The notes beneath the pieces were generated by a model. It saw nothing but the letters and a program-made list of their open reading frames with translations. It was not told the DNA's origin and made no database searches. DNA of 64,000 nucleotides from Saccharothrix algeriensis (GTDB lineage Bacteria > Actinomycetota > Actinomycetes > Mycobacteriales > Pseudonocardiaceae): positions 4,436,001-4,500,000 of the forward strand of contig NZ_JAFBCL010000001.1 in assembly GCF_016907655.1 (NCBI RefSeq). The letters are read 5' to 3'. Below are positions 18,514 through 26,617 of the stretch, in pieces (the stretch's first letter is position 1; the number at the start of each line of letters is the position of its first letter). The translations under genes and the position numbers were made by a program.

Positions 18514-20493
18514 TTAGCTGCTGAACCTGCGCTGCACGCCGACGATGTGCGCCGAGGCTCGCCAGGGTTCGAGGCGGACGTAGTTGGCCTGGCCCCAGTC
18601 CCAGGTCTCCCCGCTCACCTCGTCGTGCGCGATCAGGCGTTCGTGCCAGTCGAAGCCGAGCTGGGGCAGGTCGAGCCAGACGGTGCCGTCCTGGGCGTTG
18701 TCCGGGTCCAGGTTGACGACCACGACCACCGTGTCGCCGGTGCCCGGGTCCTGTTTGGAGTAGGCGATCAGCGCGGGGTTGTCGACGTGGTGGAAGCGCA
18801 GGGTGCGCATCTGCTGCAACGCCGGGTGCGCGCGCCGGACGGCGTTCAGCTTGCGCAGCCACGGCTCCAGCGACCGGCCCTCCGCGACCGCCTGCCGGAA
18901 GTCGCGGGGGCGCAGCTGGTACTTCTCGGAGTCGAGGTACTCCTCGCTGCCCTCGCGCACGGCCTGGTGCTCGTAGAGCTCGTAGCCGGAGTACACGCCC
19001 CAGGTCGGGCTCATCGTCGCGGCCAGGGCGGCGCGCAGCGCGAACATGCCCGGACCGCCGTGCTGCAGCGACGCGTGCAGGATGTCCGGCGTGTTCACGA
19101 ACAGGTTGGGCCGGGCCTCGTCCCAGTGCTCGACCAGCTCGACGCCGAACTCGGTCAGCTCCTCCTTGGTCGTCCGCCAGGTGAAGTACGTGTAGCTCTG
19201 GGTGAAGCCGAGCTTCGCCAGCCCGTAGAGCCGGGCCGGCCGGGTGAACGCCTCGGACAGGAACAGCACGTCCGGGTGAGCGTCCTTCACCGTCCAGATC
19301 AGCCACGCCCAGAAGTCCGGCGGCTTGGTGTGCGGGTTGTCCACCCGGAAGATGCGCACCCCGTGGTCGACCCAGTGCAGGACGACGCGCAGCACCTCGT
19401 TGTAGATGCCCTGCGGGTCGTTGTCGAAGTTGACCGGGTAGATGTCCTGGTACTTCTTCGGCGGGTTCTCGGCGTAGGCGATCGAGCCGTCCGGGCGCGT
19501 GGTGAACCACTCGGGGTGCTTGAGCACCCACGGGTGGTCCGGGGCGCACTGCAGGGCCAGGTCGAGCGCCACCTCCAGGCCCAGCTCGTTCGCCCGCCGC
19601 ACGAACGCGTCGAAGTCCTCGATCGTGCCCAGCTCGGGGTGCACGGCGTCGTGGCCGCCCTCGTCCGCGCCGATGGCCCAGGTCGAGCCGGGGTCGTCCT
19701 CGGTGGCGACGAGCGTGTTGTTGGGGCCCTTGCGGTTGACCCGGCCGATGGGGTGGATCGGCGGCAGGTAGGCGACGTCGAAGCCCATCGCCGCGATCCG
19801 GTCCAGCTCCTTGGCGGCGGTGGTGAACGTGCCGTGCACCGGGACGCCGGCCTCGTCCAGCCCGCCCGTGGAGCGCGGGAAGAACTCGTACCAGGAGCCG
19901 AACGCGGCCCGCTGCCGGTCCACCCAGACCTTCTGCGGCTTGCCCTTGGTGACCAGCTCGCGCACCGGGTGGTCGTGCATGACCTGCCGGACGTCCTGCG
20001 CGAGGGCGGGCGCGACCCGCTCGGCCAGCGGGCGCGCCTCGTCGCGCAGCGCGGCGGCGGCGTTGACCAGCAGCGGCTTGTCCCTGCGCCGGTCGGGCCG
20101 CCGCGACACGCGGTCCAGCAGCCGGGCGCCGCTCTCCAGGTCGTTGCGCAGCTCGTCGGGGCCCTGCCCGGCCGCGATCTTGACCTCGACGGCGTGCAGC
20201 CAGGTGGCCCACGGGTCCGACCACGCGTCGACGCGGAAGGTCCACGCGCCCTCGGCGTCGGGGACGATCGTGGCGGCCCAGCGGTCCAGCCCGACGCCCT
20301 GCGGCGCCATCCGGGTCTGTCTCGCGACCCGGTCCGCCGGCCCCCGCCACGTCACCGTGGCGGCGACGGCGTCGTGGCCCTCGCGCCACACCGTCGCCTC
20401 GACCGGGACGTGCTCGCCGACCACGGCCTTGGCCGGGTACCGGCCACAGCTCACGGTCGGGGAGACGTCGTCGACACCGAGTCGCCCGCTCAT
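18514..20493 (-). CDS. glgE: Alpha-1,4-glucan:maltose-1-phosphate maltosyltransferase
   Basis: 659-residue GH13 subfamily enzyme that transfers maltosyl units from maltose-1-phosphate to the growing alpha-1,4-glucan. The nucleophile is Asp385 in [12 protein letters not shown] and the acid/base Glu414 in [12 protein letters not shown]. The long N-terminal beta and helical domains (about 1-190) contain [26 protein letters not shown] 20493 with AAGGG upstream is preferred; a TTG at 20535 would add 14 residues absent from typical GlgE proteins. Mycobacterial homologues are slightly longer. First gene of the operon and divergent from glgP. Confidence 0.97.
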   Translation of the reverse strand: MSGRLGVDDVSPTVSCGRYPAKAVVGEHVPVEATVWREGHDAVAATVTWRGPADRVARQTRMAPQGVGLDRWAATIVPDAEGAWTFRVDAWSDPWATWLHAVEVKIAAGQGPDELRNDLESGARLLDRVSRRPDRRRDKPLLVNAAAALRDEARPLAERVAPALAQDVRQVMHDHPVRELVTKGKPQKVWVDRQRAAFGSWYEFFPRSTGGLDEAGVPVHGTFTTAAKELDRIAAMGFDVAYLPPIHPIGRVNRKGPNNTLVATEDDPGSTWAIGADEGGHDAVHPELGTIEDFDAFVRRANELGLEVALDLALQCAPDHPWVLKHPEWFTTRPDGSIAYAENPPKKYQDIYPVNFDNDPQGIYNEVLRVVLHWVDHGVRIFRVDNPHTKPPDFWAWLIWTVKDAHPDVLFLSEAFTRPARLYGLAKLGFTQSYTYFTWRTTKEELTEFGVELVEHWDEARPNLFVNTPDILHASLQHGGPGMFALRAALAATMSPTWGVYSGYELYEHQAVREGSEEYLDSEKYQLRPRDFRQAVAEGRSLEPWLRKLNAVRRAHPALQQMRTLRFHHVDNPALIAYSKQDPGTGDTVVVVVNLDPDNAQDGTVWLDLPQLGFDWHERLIAHDEVSGETWDWGQANYVRLEPWRASAHIVGVQRRFSS

Positions 20494-20957
20494 CGGCAGC
20501 GCCCTTCTCGCCTGGGGTGACGCTTGCACGGTCAAGTTTGCCCGTCTGGATCACGCGCGGAGCCACCGGGACTCCCCACCCGCTGTTCCTACCCCTTCTG
20601 GTTGGATTGCACACTTGGCGGTGATTCCGGTCTCGGCACGGGGGACGTCGATCTCAACCCCCGAGGCGGGCGACACCCCTGCGGGTGATCAAGTTCACCC
20701 GGTGTGAGCACCCCTCGAACGGGTGAACCGCCGGCCCCCGATCCGCCGCCCGGTCCGCGCGCCGCCCGCCGCCCGGACCACCCGCCGCCGTTCGGCCCAA
20801 CGCGTGAACCCGCGCCGGCGCGTTGCGGTAACGATCGCCGGCTGTGTACGAAAGAACACGCACGGGGCCATCCACGCTGGTGAGGCTGGATCGGTCCCTG
20901 CATCGGTCCGGACGACCGTTGCCCGGCACCGCTGGATGGGGGATAGGGTCCGACGCC
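20494..20957. other. 464-bp divergent regulatory region between glgE and glgP
   Basis: No gene is visible. It should contain both promoters. It holds a dyad at 20682-20701 and further loose GGGTGAAC-like half-sites (AACGGGTGAACC near 20717 and AACGCGTGAACCC near 20800). The putative -10 TAGGGT at 20944-20949, nine bases before the glgP ATG, may give a short or absent leader. Confidence 0.6.
20682..20701. promoter_or_regulatory. Dyad CGGGTGA-N6-TCACCCG between glgE and glgP
   Basis: A perfect 7-bp inverted repeat around TCAAGT, in the middle of the shared glgE/glgP region, followed by similar GGTGAAC half-sites. It is a plausible operator for a regulator controlling alpha-glucan synthesis against degradation. 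The regulator is not identifiable from the window. Confidence 0.4.
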
Positions 20958-23522
20958 ATGCGAGCACTCCGCCGGTTCACCGTCCGAGCCAGCCTGCCCG
21001 AGCCGCTGTCCGCGCTGGGCACCCTCGCCACCAACCTGCGCTGGACCTGGCACCAGCCGACACAGGACCTGTTCGCCTCGGTCGACCCCGGCCTGTGGGC
21101 CGCCGGCGGCGACCCGCTGCGGCTGCTGTCCACGGTTGCCCCGGAGCGGTTGGACGCCCTCGCGCGCGACGAGGGGTTCCTCGCCCACACCCGCGCCCTC
21201 GCGGACGACCTGGACCACTACACCACCGGCCCCCGGTGGTTCCAGCGGCGGCAGGACGAGGTGCGGCAGCGCCGCGAGCGCGGCGAGCAGGGCGCGAGCC
21301 CGCTGCCCGGCGCGGTCGCCTACTTCTCGATGGAGTTCGGCGTCACCGAGGCCCTGCCCAACTACTCCGGCGGGCTCGGCGTGCTCGCCGGCGACCACCT
21401 CAAGGCGGCCTCGGACCTGGGCGTCCCGCTGATCGCGGTCGGCCTGCTCTACCGCTCGGGCTACTTCCGCCAGGCCCTGTCGCTGGACGGCTGGCAGATC
21501 GAGCACTACCCGGTGCTCGACCCGCGCGGCCTGCCGCTGGAGCTGCTCACCGAGCCCTCCGGCGCGCCGATCCTGGTGCACGTGGCCATGCCCGGCGACC
21601 GGGTGCTGCGCGCCAAGGTCTGGAAGGCCCAGGTCGGCCGCATCCCGCTGCTGCTGCTCGACTCCGACGTCGAGGAGAACGACGAGGACCTGCGCGGCGT
21701 CACCGACCGGCTCTACGGCGGCGACCAGGACCACCGCATCCGGCAGGAGATCCTGGCGGGGATCGGTGGTGTCCGGGCGGTGCGCACGTTCTGTGACCTC
21801 ACCGGGCATCCCAGGCCCGAGGTCTTTCACACCAACGAGGGACACGCGGGCTTCCTCGGCCTCGAACGGATCCGCGAGCTGGTGACCGGCGAGGGCCTCG
21901 ACTTCGACCAGGCCCTCGCGGCGGTCCGCGCGGGCACGGTGTTCACCACCCACACCCCGGTCCCGGCGGGCATCGACCGGTTCCCCGTCGACCTCGTGCA
22001 GCACTACTTCGGCTCCGAGGCGCTGCTGCCGGGCGTGAGCACGCAGCGCGTCCTGGCGCTCGGCGCGGAGGAGAACCCCGGCCTGTTCAACATGGCCCAC
22101 ATGGGCCTGCGGCTCGCCCAGCGCGCCAACGGCGTGTCCCGGCTGCACGGCGAGGTCAGCCGGGACATGTTCCGCGGCCTGTGGCCGGGCTTCGACGTCA
22201 CCGAGGTGCCGATCGGCTCGGTCACCAACGGCGTGCACGGCCCGACCTGGGCGGCCACCGAGATGAGCGGGCTGCTCGGCGAGCCGGACGACCCGGGCGC
22301 GGGCGGCGTCGAGCCGGTCACCGACCAGCGGCTCTGGCAGCTGCGCAACGACCTGCGGCGCAAGCTCGTCGACGAGGTCCGCCGCCGCACCCGCCTGTCC
22401 TGGCTCCAGCGCGGCGCGTCGGCCCTCGAACTGGGCTGGACCGACTCGGTGTTCGACCCCGACGTGCTGACCGTCGGCTTCGCCCGCCGCGTGCCGACCT
22501 ACAAGCGGCTCACCCTGATGCTGCGCGACCCGGAGCGCCTGCGCGCCCTGCTGCTGCACCCGGAGCGCCCGGTGCAGCTGGTGGTGGCGGGCAAGTCGCA
22601 CCCGGCCGACGACGGCGGCAAGGCGCTGATCCAGCAGATCGTGCGGTTCGCCGACGACGCGGGCGTGCGGCACCGGATCGTGTTCCTGCCCGACTACGAC
22701 ATGTCGATGGCCCGCTACCTGTACTGGGGCTGCGACGTGTGGCTGAACAACCCGATGCGCCCGCTGGAGGCGTGCGGCACGTCCGGCATGAAGTCGGCGC
22801 TCAACGGCGGCCTGAACCTGTCCATCCGGGACGGCTGGTGGGACGAGCTGCACGACGGCAGCAACGGCTGGGCGATCCCGACCGCCGACGGCGTCACCGA
22901 CCCGACCCGGCGCGACGACCTGGAGGCCGCGGCGCTCTACGAGCTGCTGGGCGGCCAGGTGGCGCCGCTGTTCTACGACCGCTCCGACGACGGCGTGCCG
23001 ACCCGCTGGCTGGCGATGGTCCGCCACACGCTGGCCACGCTCGGCCCCGCGGTGCAAGCCTCGCGGATGGTGCGGGAGTACGTGGAGAACCTCTACGCGC
23101 CCGCCGCGTCCTCGGCCGCGTCGGTGGTCGGCGAGGGCTACCGGGGCGCGAAGGAGCTGGCGGCCTACCGGCAGCGCCTGCGCGCGTCGTGGACCCGGAT
23201 CCGCGTCCTGGACTCCGAGCTGACCGTGAACGGCTCGACCGCGCCGCTGCTGGGCGCGCCGGTGGGGGTGCGGGCGCGCGTCGAGCCGGCCGGGCTGGAG
23301 CCCTCCGAGGTCGAGGTGCAGGTGGTGCTGGGCAAGGTCGGCGACTCCGACGAGCTGTACGACGTGGTCACGCACACCATGCGGTACGTCGGCAACGGCA
23401 ACTACGAGGTCGAGGTGCCGCTCCCGCACGCCGGCGCGGTGGGCTACACGGTCCGCGTGCTGCCGCGGCACGACCTGCTCGCGTCGCCGGCCGAACTCGG
23501 CCGCGTCGTGCTCGCCGGCTGA
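20958..23522 (+). CDS. glgP: Alpha-glucan (glycogen) phosphorylase
   Basis: 854-residue GT35 phosphorylase that releases glucose-1-phosphate from alpha-1,4-glucan ends using pyridoxal phosphate. It belongs to the form with an N-terminal extension (LPEPLSALGTLATNLRWTWH) found in actinobacteria. Conserved regions include YFSMEFGVTEALPNYSGGLG, the KRLTLM/VVAGKSHPAD segment and CGTSGMKSALNGGLNLSIRD near the active site. ATG 20958 starts at the family N-terminus; an earlier in-frame start would add unrelated residues. Divergent from glgE, so storage synthesis and breakdown share one control region. Confidence 0.95.
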   Translation: MRALRRFTVRASLPEPLSALGTLATNLRWTWHQPTQDLFASVDPGLWAAGGDPLRLLSTVAPERLDALARDEGFLAHTRALADDLDHYTTGPRWFQRRQDEVRQRRERGEQGASPLPGAVAYFSMEFGVTEALPNYSGGLGVLAGDHLKAASDLGVPLIAVGLLYRSGYFRQALSLDGWQIEHYPVLDPRGLPLELLTEPSGAPILVHVAMPGDRVLRAKVWKAQVGRIPLLLLDSDVEENDEDLRGVTDRLYGGDQDHRIRQEILAGIGGVRAVRTFCDLTGHPRPEVFHTNEGHAGFLGLERIRELVTGEGLDFDQALAAVRAGTVFTTHTPVPAGIDRFPVDLVQHYFGSEALLPGVSTQRVLALGAEENPGLFNMAHMGLRLAQRANGVSRLHGEVSRDMFRGLWPGFDVTEVPIGSVTNGVHGPTWAATEMSGLLGEPDDPGAGGVEPVTDQRLWQLRNDLRRKLVDEVRRRTRLSWLQRGASALELGWTDSVFDPDVLTVGFARRVPTYKRLTLMLRDPERLRALLLHPERPVQLVVAGKSHPADDGGKALIQQIVRFADDAGVRHRIVFLPDYDMSMARYLYWGCDVWLNNPMRPLEACGTSGMKSALNGGLNLSIRDGWWDELHDGSNGWAIPTADGVTDPTRRDDLEAAALYELLGGQVAPLFYDRSDDGVPTRWLAMVRHTLATLGPAVQASRMVREYVENLYAPAASSAASVVGEGYRGAKELAAYRQRLRASWTRIRVLDSELTVNGSTAPLLGAPVGVRARVEPAGLEPSEVEVQVVLGKVGDSDELYDVVTHTMRYVGNGNYEVEVPLPHAGAVGYTVRVLPRHDLLASPAELGRVVLAG

Positions 23523-23526
23523 CCCG

Positions 23527-23563
23527 CCCCGGGCCGCGCCCCCGCCCGGGGTGCGGCCCGGGG
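23527..23563. terminator. Hairpin terminator after glgP
   Basis: CCCCGGGCCGC (23527-23537) pairs perfectly with GCGGCCCGGGG (23553-23563); the loop is itself G/C-rich. It lies 5 bp behind the glgP stop. A 14-bp direct repeat GCCCGGTCCGCGTC follows close to the convergent gene's stop. Confidence 0.65.
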
Positions 23564-23638
23564 GAGCCGTCCCGGGACGGGATCGGCCCGGGAAGGGGGC
23601 GCGGGCCGCCCGGTCCGCGTCGCCCGGTCCGCGTCGCC

Positions 23639-24757
23639 TCAGGCGATGTCGAGGCGGGCCCTGGTCTCGGCCACCCGGGGCAGCCAGCCGGCCAGGGCGT
23701 CGGCCTCGGCGAGGGACCGGCGGGCCGCCGCGTTGTCCCCGGCCGCCATCTGCGCCCGCGCGAGGGTAGCCAGGGCGTCGGCGCGGCCCAGCGCGCTCTC
23801 GCTGCTGCCCGTCGCCCGGGTCGCCAGGTCGATGGCCAGGTCGGTGTCGCGCTCCAGCAGGGCGAGCTGGGCCAGCGTGCCGGTGCTGCGGTGCCGCGGG
23901 TAGCCGAGCTGCGCCGCGCCCTCCGAGGCGCGCCTGGCCGCGCCCAGCCCCACGTCGAGGGGCAGCTGCCCGGCCTCCATGGCGTTGGCCGTGGAGCTGG
24001 CCATCTCCGCCAGCACGAAGGCCATGTCGCGCTGGTCGAGGTCGCCGCGCCCGACCAGGCCGCTGACCAGGCGCAGCGCCTCGGCGTAGCGGGTGCGCAC
24101 GGTCAGCACGGCGATCCGCGAGCCGATCGCCACCAGCAGGGTCGGGTGCTCCGCCACCAGGCGGTCCGCGATCCGCTCGGCCCGGTCCACGTCGCCGGCG
24201 GACAGCGCGTCGGAGACCTCGTTGACCATCGGGGTGGCCGCCAGCTCGGCCGCCGCGCGCCCGGTCAGGCGGGGCAGCCGGAACAGGAACCAACCCGGTG
24301 ACGTCCCGCCCGCGCCGCGCCGGGGCAGCAGCCCGTGCAGCAGCACGGCCGACCCGGCGACGGCGAAGCCCCCGCCGAACGGCGTCGCGCCGGCCAGCGC
24401 CCAGCACAGGCCCACCACCGCCGCGGTCGCCAGGACCGCGACGAGCGAGGTCAGCCACAGCCGCCGCCGGACCGGCGCGCGGACCGAAGTCAGGCCGACC
24501 GACAGCAGCAGCGGCAGGGCCCGCAGCACCACGCGGCGGTGCGGCCGGTCCCAGGCGCGCACCTCGCCGCCGACGCCGATCACCACCAGCGAGACCCGGA
24601 CCCGGCACACCAGCGCGCCGAGGACCAGCCCGACCTGCACCGACGCCAGGCAGACCAGGGCGCCGCACGCCGCGCCGGCCAGGCCGACCGCCCACGAACC
24701 CGGTTCCCGCACCACGACGACGACCACGACCAGCGCCGTCAGCACCTTCCAGAGCAC
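23639..24757 (-). CDS. Membrane protein with C-terminal TPR-like helices, unknown function
   Basis: About 372 residues; I do not recognise the family. The N-terminal 150 residues contain four or five hydrophobic segments (LWKVLTALVVVVVVV, WAVGLAGAACGALV, LWLTSLVAVLATAAVVGL). The C-terminal half is Ala/Leu-rich helical with TPR-like repeats (ALSAGDVDRAERIADRLV, LAQLALLERDTDLAIDLA). The stretch CRVRVSLVVIGVGGEV before RRVVLRALPLL faintly resembles site-2 protease membrane domains, but there is no HExxH. The start is uncertain: GTG 24757 is the first good candidate before the first helix, without a clear ribosome site. Divergent from a small secreted protein gene. Confidence 0.6.
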   Translation of the reverse strand: MLWKVLTALVVVVVVVREPGSWAVGLAGAACGALVCLASVQVGLVLGALVCRVRVSLVVIGVGGEVRAWDRPHRRVVLRALPLLLSVGLTSVRAPVRRRLWLTSLVAVLATAAVVGLCWALAGATPFGGGFAVAGSAVLLHGLLPRRGAGGTSPGWFLFRLPRLTGRAAAELAATPMVNEVSDALSAGDVDRAERIADRLVAEHPTLLVAIGSRIAVLTVRTRYAEALRLVSGLVGRGDLDQRDMAFVLAEMASSTANAMEAGQLPLDVGLGAARRASEGAAQLGYPRHRSTGTLAQLALLERDTDLAIDLATRATGSSESALGRADALATLARAQMAAGDNAAARRSLAEADALAGWLPRVAETRARLDIA

Positions 24758-24935
24758 AAGGCAGGAGACGTCGCCGGCGGGCCGCCGGTTCCCGATGGGC
24801 CGCGGGAACCGGGGCCGTCCCGGACGGGTGATCTCTGTCGCCCGTCGGCGGGTTATCGCGGGAGCCGGGTAGTGGGCCCGGTTCCGGCGCGAGTAACTGG
24901 GCGACGTGTGTCCGACTACCCCGAGGAGGAAAACC

Positions 24936-25226
24936 GTGGTTGTTCGCACCGCCCGCGCCTTCGCCCTGGCCGGGGCGACCTTCGCCGCTGCCGCGCTCCC
25001 GTTGCTCGCCGCCGCTCCCGCGCACGCCGACGTGCTGGACTGCCACGACTTCCTGAAAGCCTCCGGCTACGAGGTGGCGCACACCCACGCCCTGGGCTGC
25101 GGCCTGGGGCAGATGGGCAACAGCCTCCTGTGCCGGATCACCCTGGAGGGCTCCTCGGTGCGGCCGGCCGACGCGGAGCGCGCCTGCACGCTGGCCGTCG
25201 AGCAGGGGACGACCCAGCCGGGCTGA
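24936..25226 (+). CDS. Small secreted Cys-containing protein
   Basis: 96 residues. Signal peptide with cleavage predicted after AAAPAHA, leaving a mature protein of about 65 residues with four Cys (LDCHDF, LGCGLG, LLCRIT, RACTLA), enough for two disulfides. GTG 24936 is chosen for its strong GAGGAGGA at 24923-24930. No family is recognised; the mature pattern resembles small secreted actinobacterial proteins of unknown role. A perfect hairpin follows the stop. Confidence 0.8.
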   Translation: MVVRTARAFALAGATFAAAALPLLAAAPAHADVLDCHDFLKASGYEVAHTHALGCGLGQMGNSLLCRITLEGSSVRPADAERACTLAVEQGTTQPG

Positions 25227-25234
25227 GCCCGGGG

Positions 25235-25268
25235 CCGCCGGGTCGGGCGGGGACGCCCGACCCGGCGG
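25235..25268. terminator. Perfect 15-bp hairpin between convergent genes
   Basis: CCGCCGGGTCGGGCG (25235-25249) and CGCCCGACCCGGCGG (25254-25268) are exact complements around a GGGA loop. It begins 8 bp after the stop of the small secreted protein gene and can also end the rhodanese transcript from the other side. Confidence 0.8.
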
Positions 25269-25376
25269 GGCGGGCTCGTCGGGGGTCGCCGCCCGCCCGG
25301 AGCGCCCCGCCGGGATTCCCAGGGCGCCCCGCCCGCCGACCGGCCCGTCGGGGACCGCCGGCGTGCGGCCGGCCCG

Positions 25377-25763
25377 TCAGGTGATCGCCGGGGTGGCGCC
25401 CGCCCGCACCGGCAGGCCCGCCGCCGCGTAGGCCCGGAACCCGCCGACGAGGTCCGTCGCGCGCGGCAGCCCGACCCGCTGGAGGTCGCGGGCGGCGAGG
25501 CTGGACGCGTACCCCTCGTTGCACAGCACGACGACGGTGGTGCCCGCGTCGAAGCCCGGCATCCGGTGCGCGCCGCGCGGGTCGAGCCGCCACTCCAGCA
25601 CGATCCGCTCGACCGGCACGGAGCCGGGGACCTCGCCCTCGGCGAGCCGGTCGTGGTGCGGCCGGATGTCGACGACCAGCGCGCCGGGCAGCGCGGCCAG
25701 CTCCTGCGGCGTGACCCGGCGCAGCCCCCGCCGCGCCCGCGCCAGCAGCTCCTCGGCGCTCAC
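25377..25763 (-). CDS. Rhodanese-like sulfurtransferase
   Basis: 128-residue single-domain rhodanese. The active-site loop is CNEGYAS with Cys81, preceded by the fold markers LVVDIRPHHDR and DAGTTVVVLC and followed by GGFRAYAAAGLPV. The Cys would carry a persulfide. Start GTG 25763 overlaps the cysteine dioxygenase stop (GTGA), so the two are co-translated. In that context it probably handles sulfur released by cysteine catabolism. Confidence 0.93.
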   Translation of the reverse strand: MSAEELLARARRGLRRVTPQELAALPGALVVDIRPHHDRLAEGEVPGSVPVERIVLEWRLDPRGAHRMPGFDAGTTVVVLCNEGYASSLAARDLQRVGLPRATDLVGGFRAYAAAGLPVRAGATPAIT

Positions 25764-26338
25764 GGGCCCTCCTGGTCGGCCAGCTCCCGCAACCGCTCCA
25801 GCGGCAGCCGCAGCGCGGGCAGCGGGGGGATCCCGGCCGGGATGTCGGCCAGGTCGGCGTACTCGCGGGTGGGCACCAGCGGCGGCGAGTAGGCGTGCAC
25901 GCTCGACGCGGGCGCGGCGCCCCGGTTGACCACCCGGTGCGCGCGGCCGGCGCCGAAGCCGACCGCCGACCCGACGTCGCGCACCGCGGTGCGCACGGGC
26001 CCGCCGGGGTAGCGGTAGTGCTCGGTCAGCTCCCCGGTCAGCACCGCGAAGGACCCGGCGGCCCCGCCGTGGTCGTGCGGCTCGGTGCCCTGGCCGGGCA
26101 GCCACGACAGCAGCCACAGCTCGACGCCCTCGGTGAGCCCGAGCCGGGCCCACCACCGGCGCCCCGGGTCGAATTCCAGGACCGACAGCAGGGCGGTGGT
26201 CAGCTCACCGGCCACGAACGAGGTCAGCTCGCGCAATTCCCGCGGGGTCCACAACTCGCGGGACGGGTGGATGAGGTCGTGCAACAACGGCACGTCGAGC
26301 GCCGGGTGCAGGTCGGCACGGACAAGGGCGGAAGTCAT
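25760..26338 (-). CDS. Cysteine dioxygenase family protein
   Basis: 192-residue cupin. The iron-binding His set is visible as EPHDHGG (His88, His90) and GRAHRVVN (His134), with the segment LTGELTEHYRYPGG between them. The family oxidises cysteine to cysteine sulfinate. ATG 26338 has GGAG five bases upstream. Coupled to the rhodanese gene and preceded by a 30-codon leader peptide with three Cys codons and a hairpin, which suggests control by cysteine supply. Confidence 0.92.
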   Translation of the reverse strand: MTSALVRADLHPALDVPLLHDLIHPSRELWTPRELRELTSFVAGELTTALLSVLEFDPGRRWWARLGLTEGVELWLLSWLPGQGTEPHDHGGAAGSFAVLTGELTEHYRYPGGPVRTAVRDVGSAVGFGAGRAHRVVNRGAAPASSVHAYSPPLVPTREYADLADIPAGIPPLPALRLPLERLRELADQEGP

Positions 26339-26405
26339 GGTCGCTCCAGACGGCTACGGCGGAGAAGTGCGGGGTAGCTGCCGAGACGCGACGGTGCGGG
26401 AATTC

Positions 26406-26427
26406 CAGCGGCGATTCCACGCCGCTG
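26406..26427 (-). promoter_or_regulatory. Hairpin in the leader of the cysteine dioxygenase operon
   Basis: CAGCGGCG (26406-26413) pairs exactly with CGCCGCTG (26420-26427) around a 6-nt loop. It begins just after the leader-peptide stop codon (26434) and ends 67 bp before the dioxygenase start. Its position fits an attenuator or anti-attenuator controlled by translation of the leader. Confidence 0.55.
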
Positions 26428-26433
26428 TCGCGA

Positions 26434-26526
26434 TCAACCACTCCGTCGCGTCGGGCTACACCCGCACGACGCCACCAGGAGCAGGTCGACCGTGCGGTCG
26501 CACCACGTGAACAGGGGTTGGGCCAC
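26434..26526 (-). CDS. Cysteine-containing regulatory leader peptide (30 aa)
   Basis: A 30-codon frame starting GTG 26526 and ending TGA 26434-26436. It contains the motif VDLLLVASCGC, very like the VDLLxVASxxC pattern of putative leader peptides found ahead of actinobacterial sulfur genes. Cys codons fall at positions 9, 21 and 23. It lies 95 bp upstream of the cysteine dioxygenase start, with a perfect hairpin between. Attenuation by Cys-rich short ORFs is known in mycobacteria; the same logic is inferred here. No clear Shine-Dalgarno is seen, so translation may be leaderless. Confidence 0.75.
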   Translation of the reverse strand: MAQPLFTWCDRTVDLLLVASCGCSPTRRSG

Positions 26527-26617
26527 AACCGCATGGTGGCACGGCCGCAACCCCTCCGCCCGTGCTCCCACCAGCTAGGATCGCCTCGGTCACCGAGCCG
26601 GTCGGAGCCCGCGGTGC

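Noticed and set aside
20494-20535. Upstream TTG start for glgE (20535)
   Set aside because: The added 14 residues are not typical of GlgE proteins, and ATG 20493 has AAGGG upstream.
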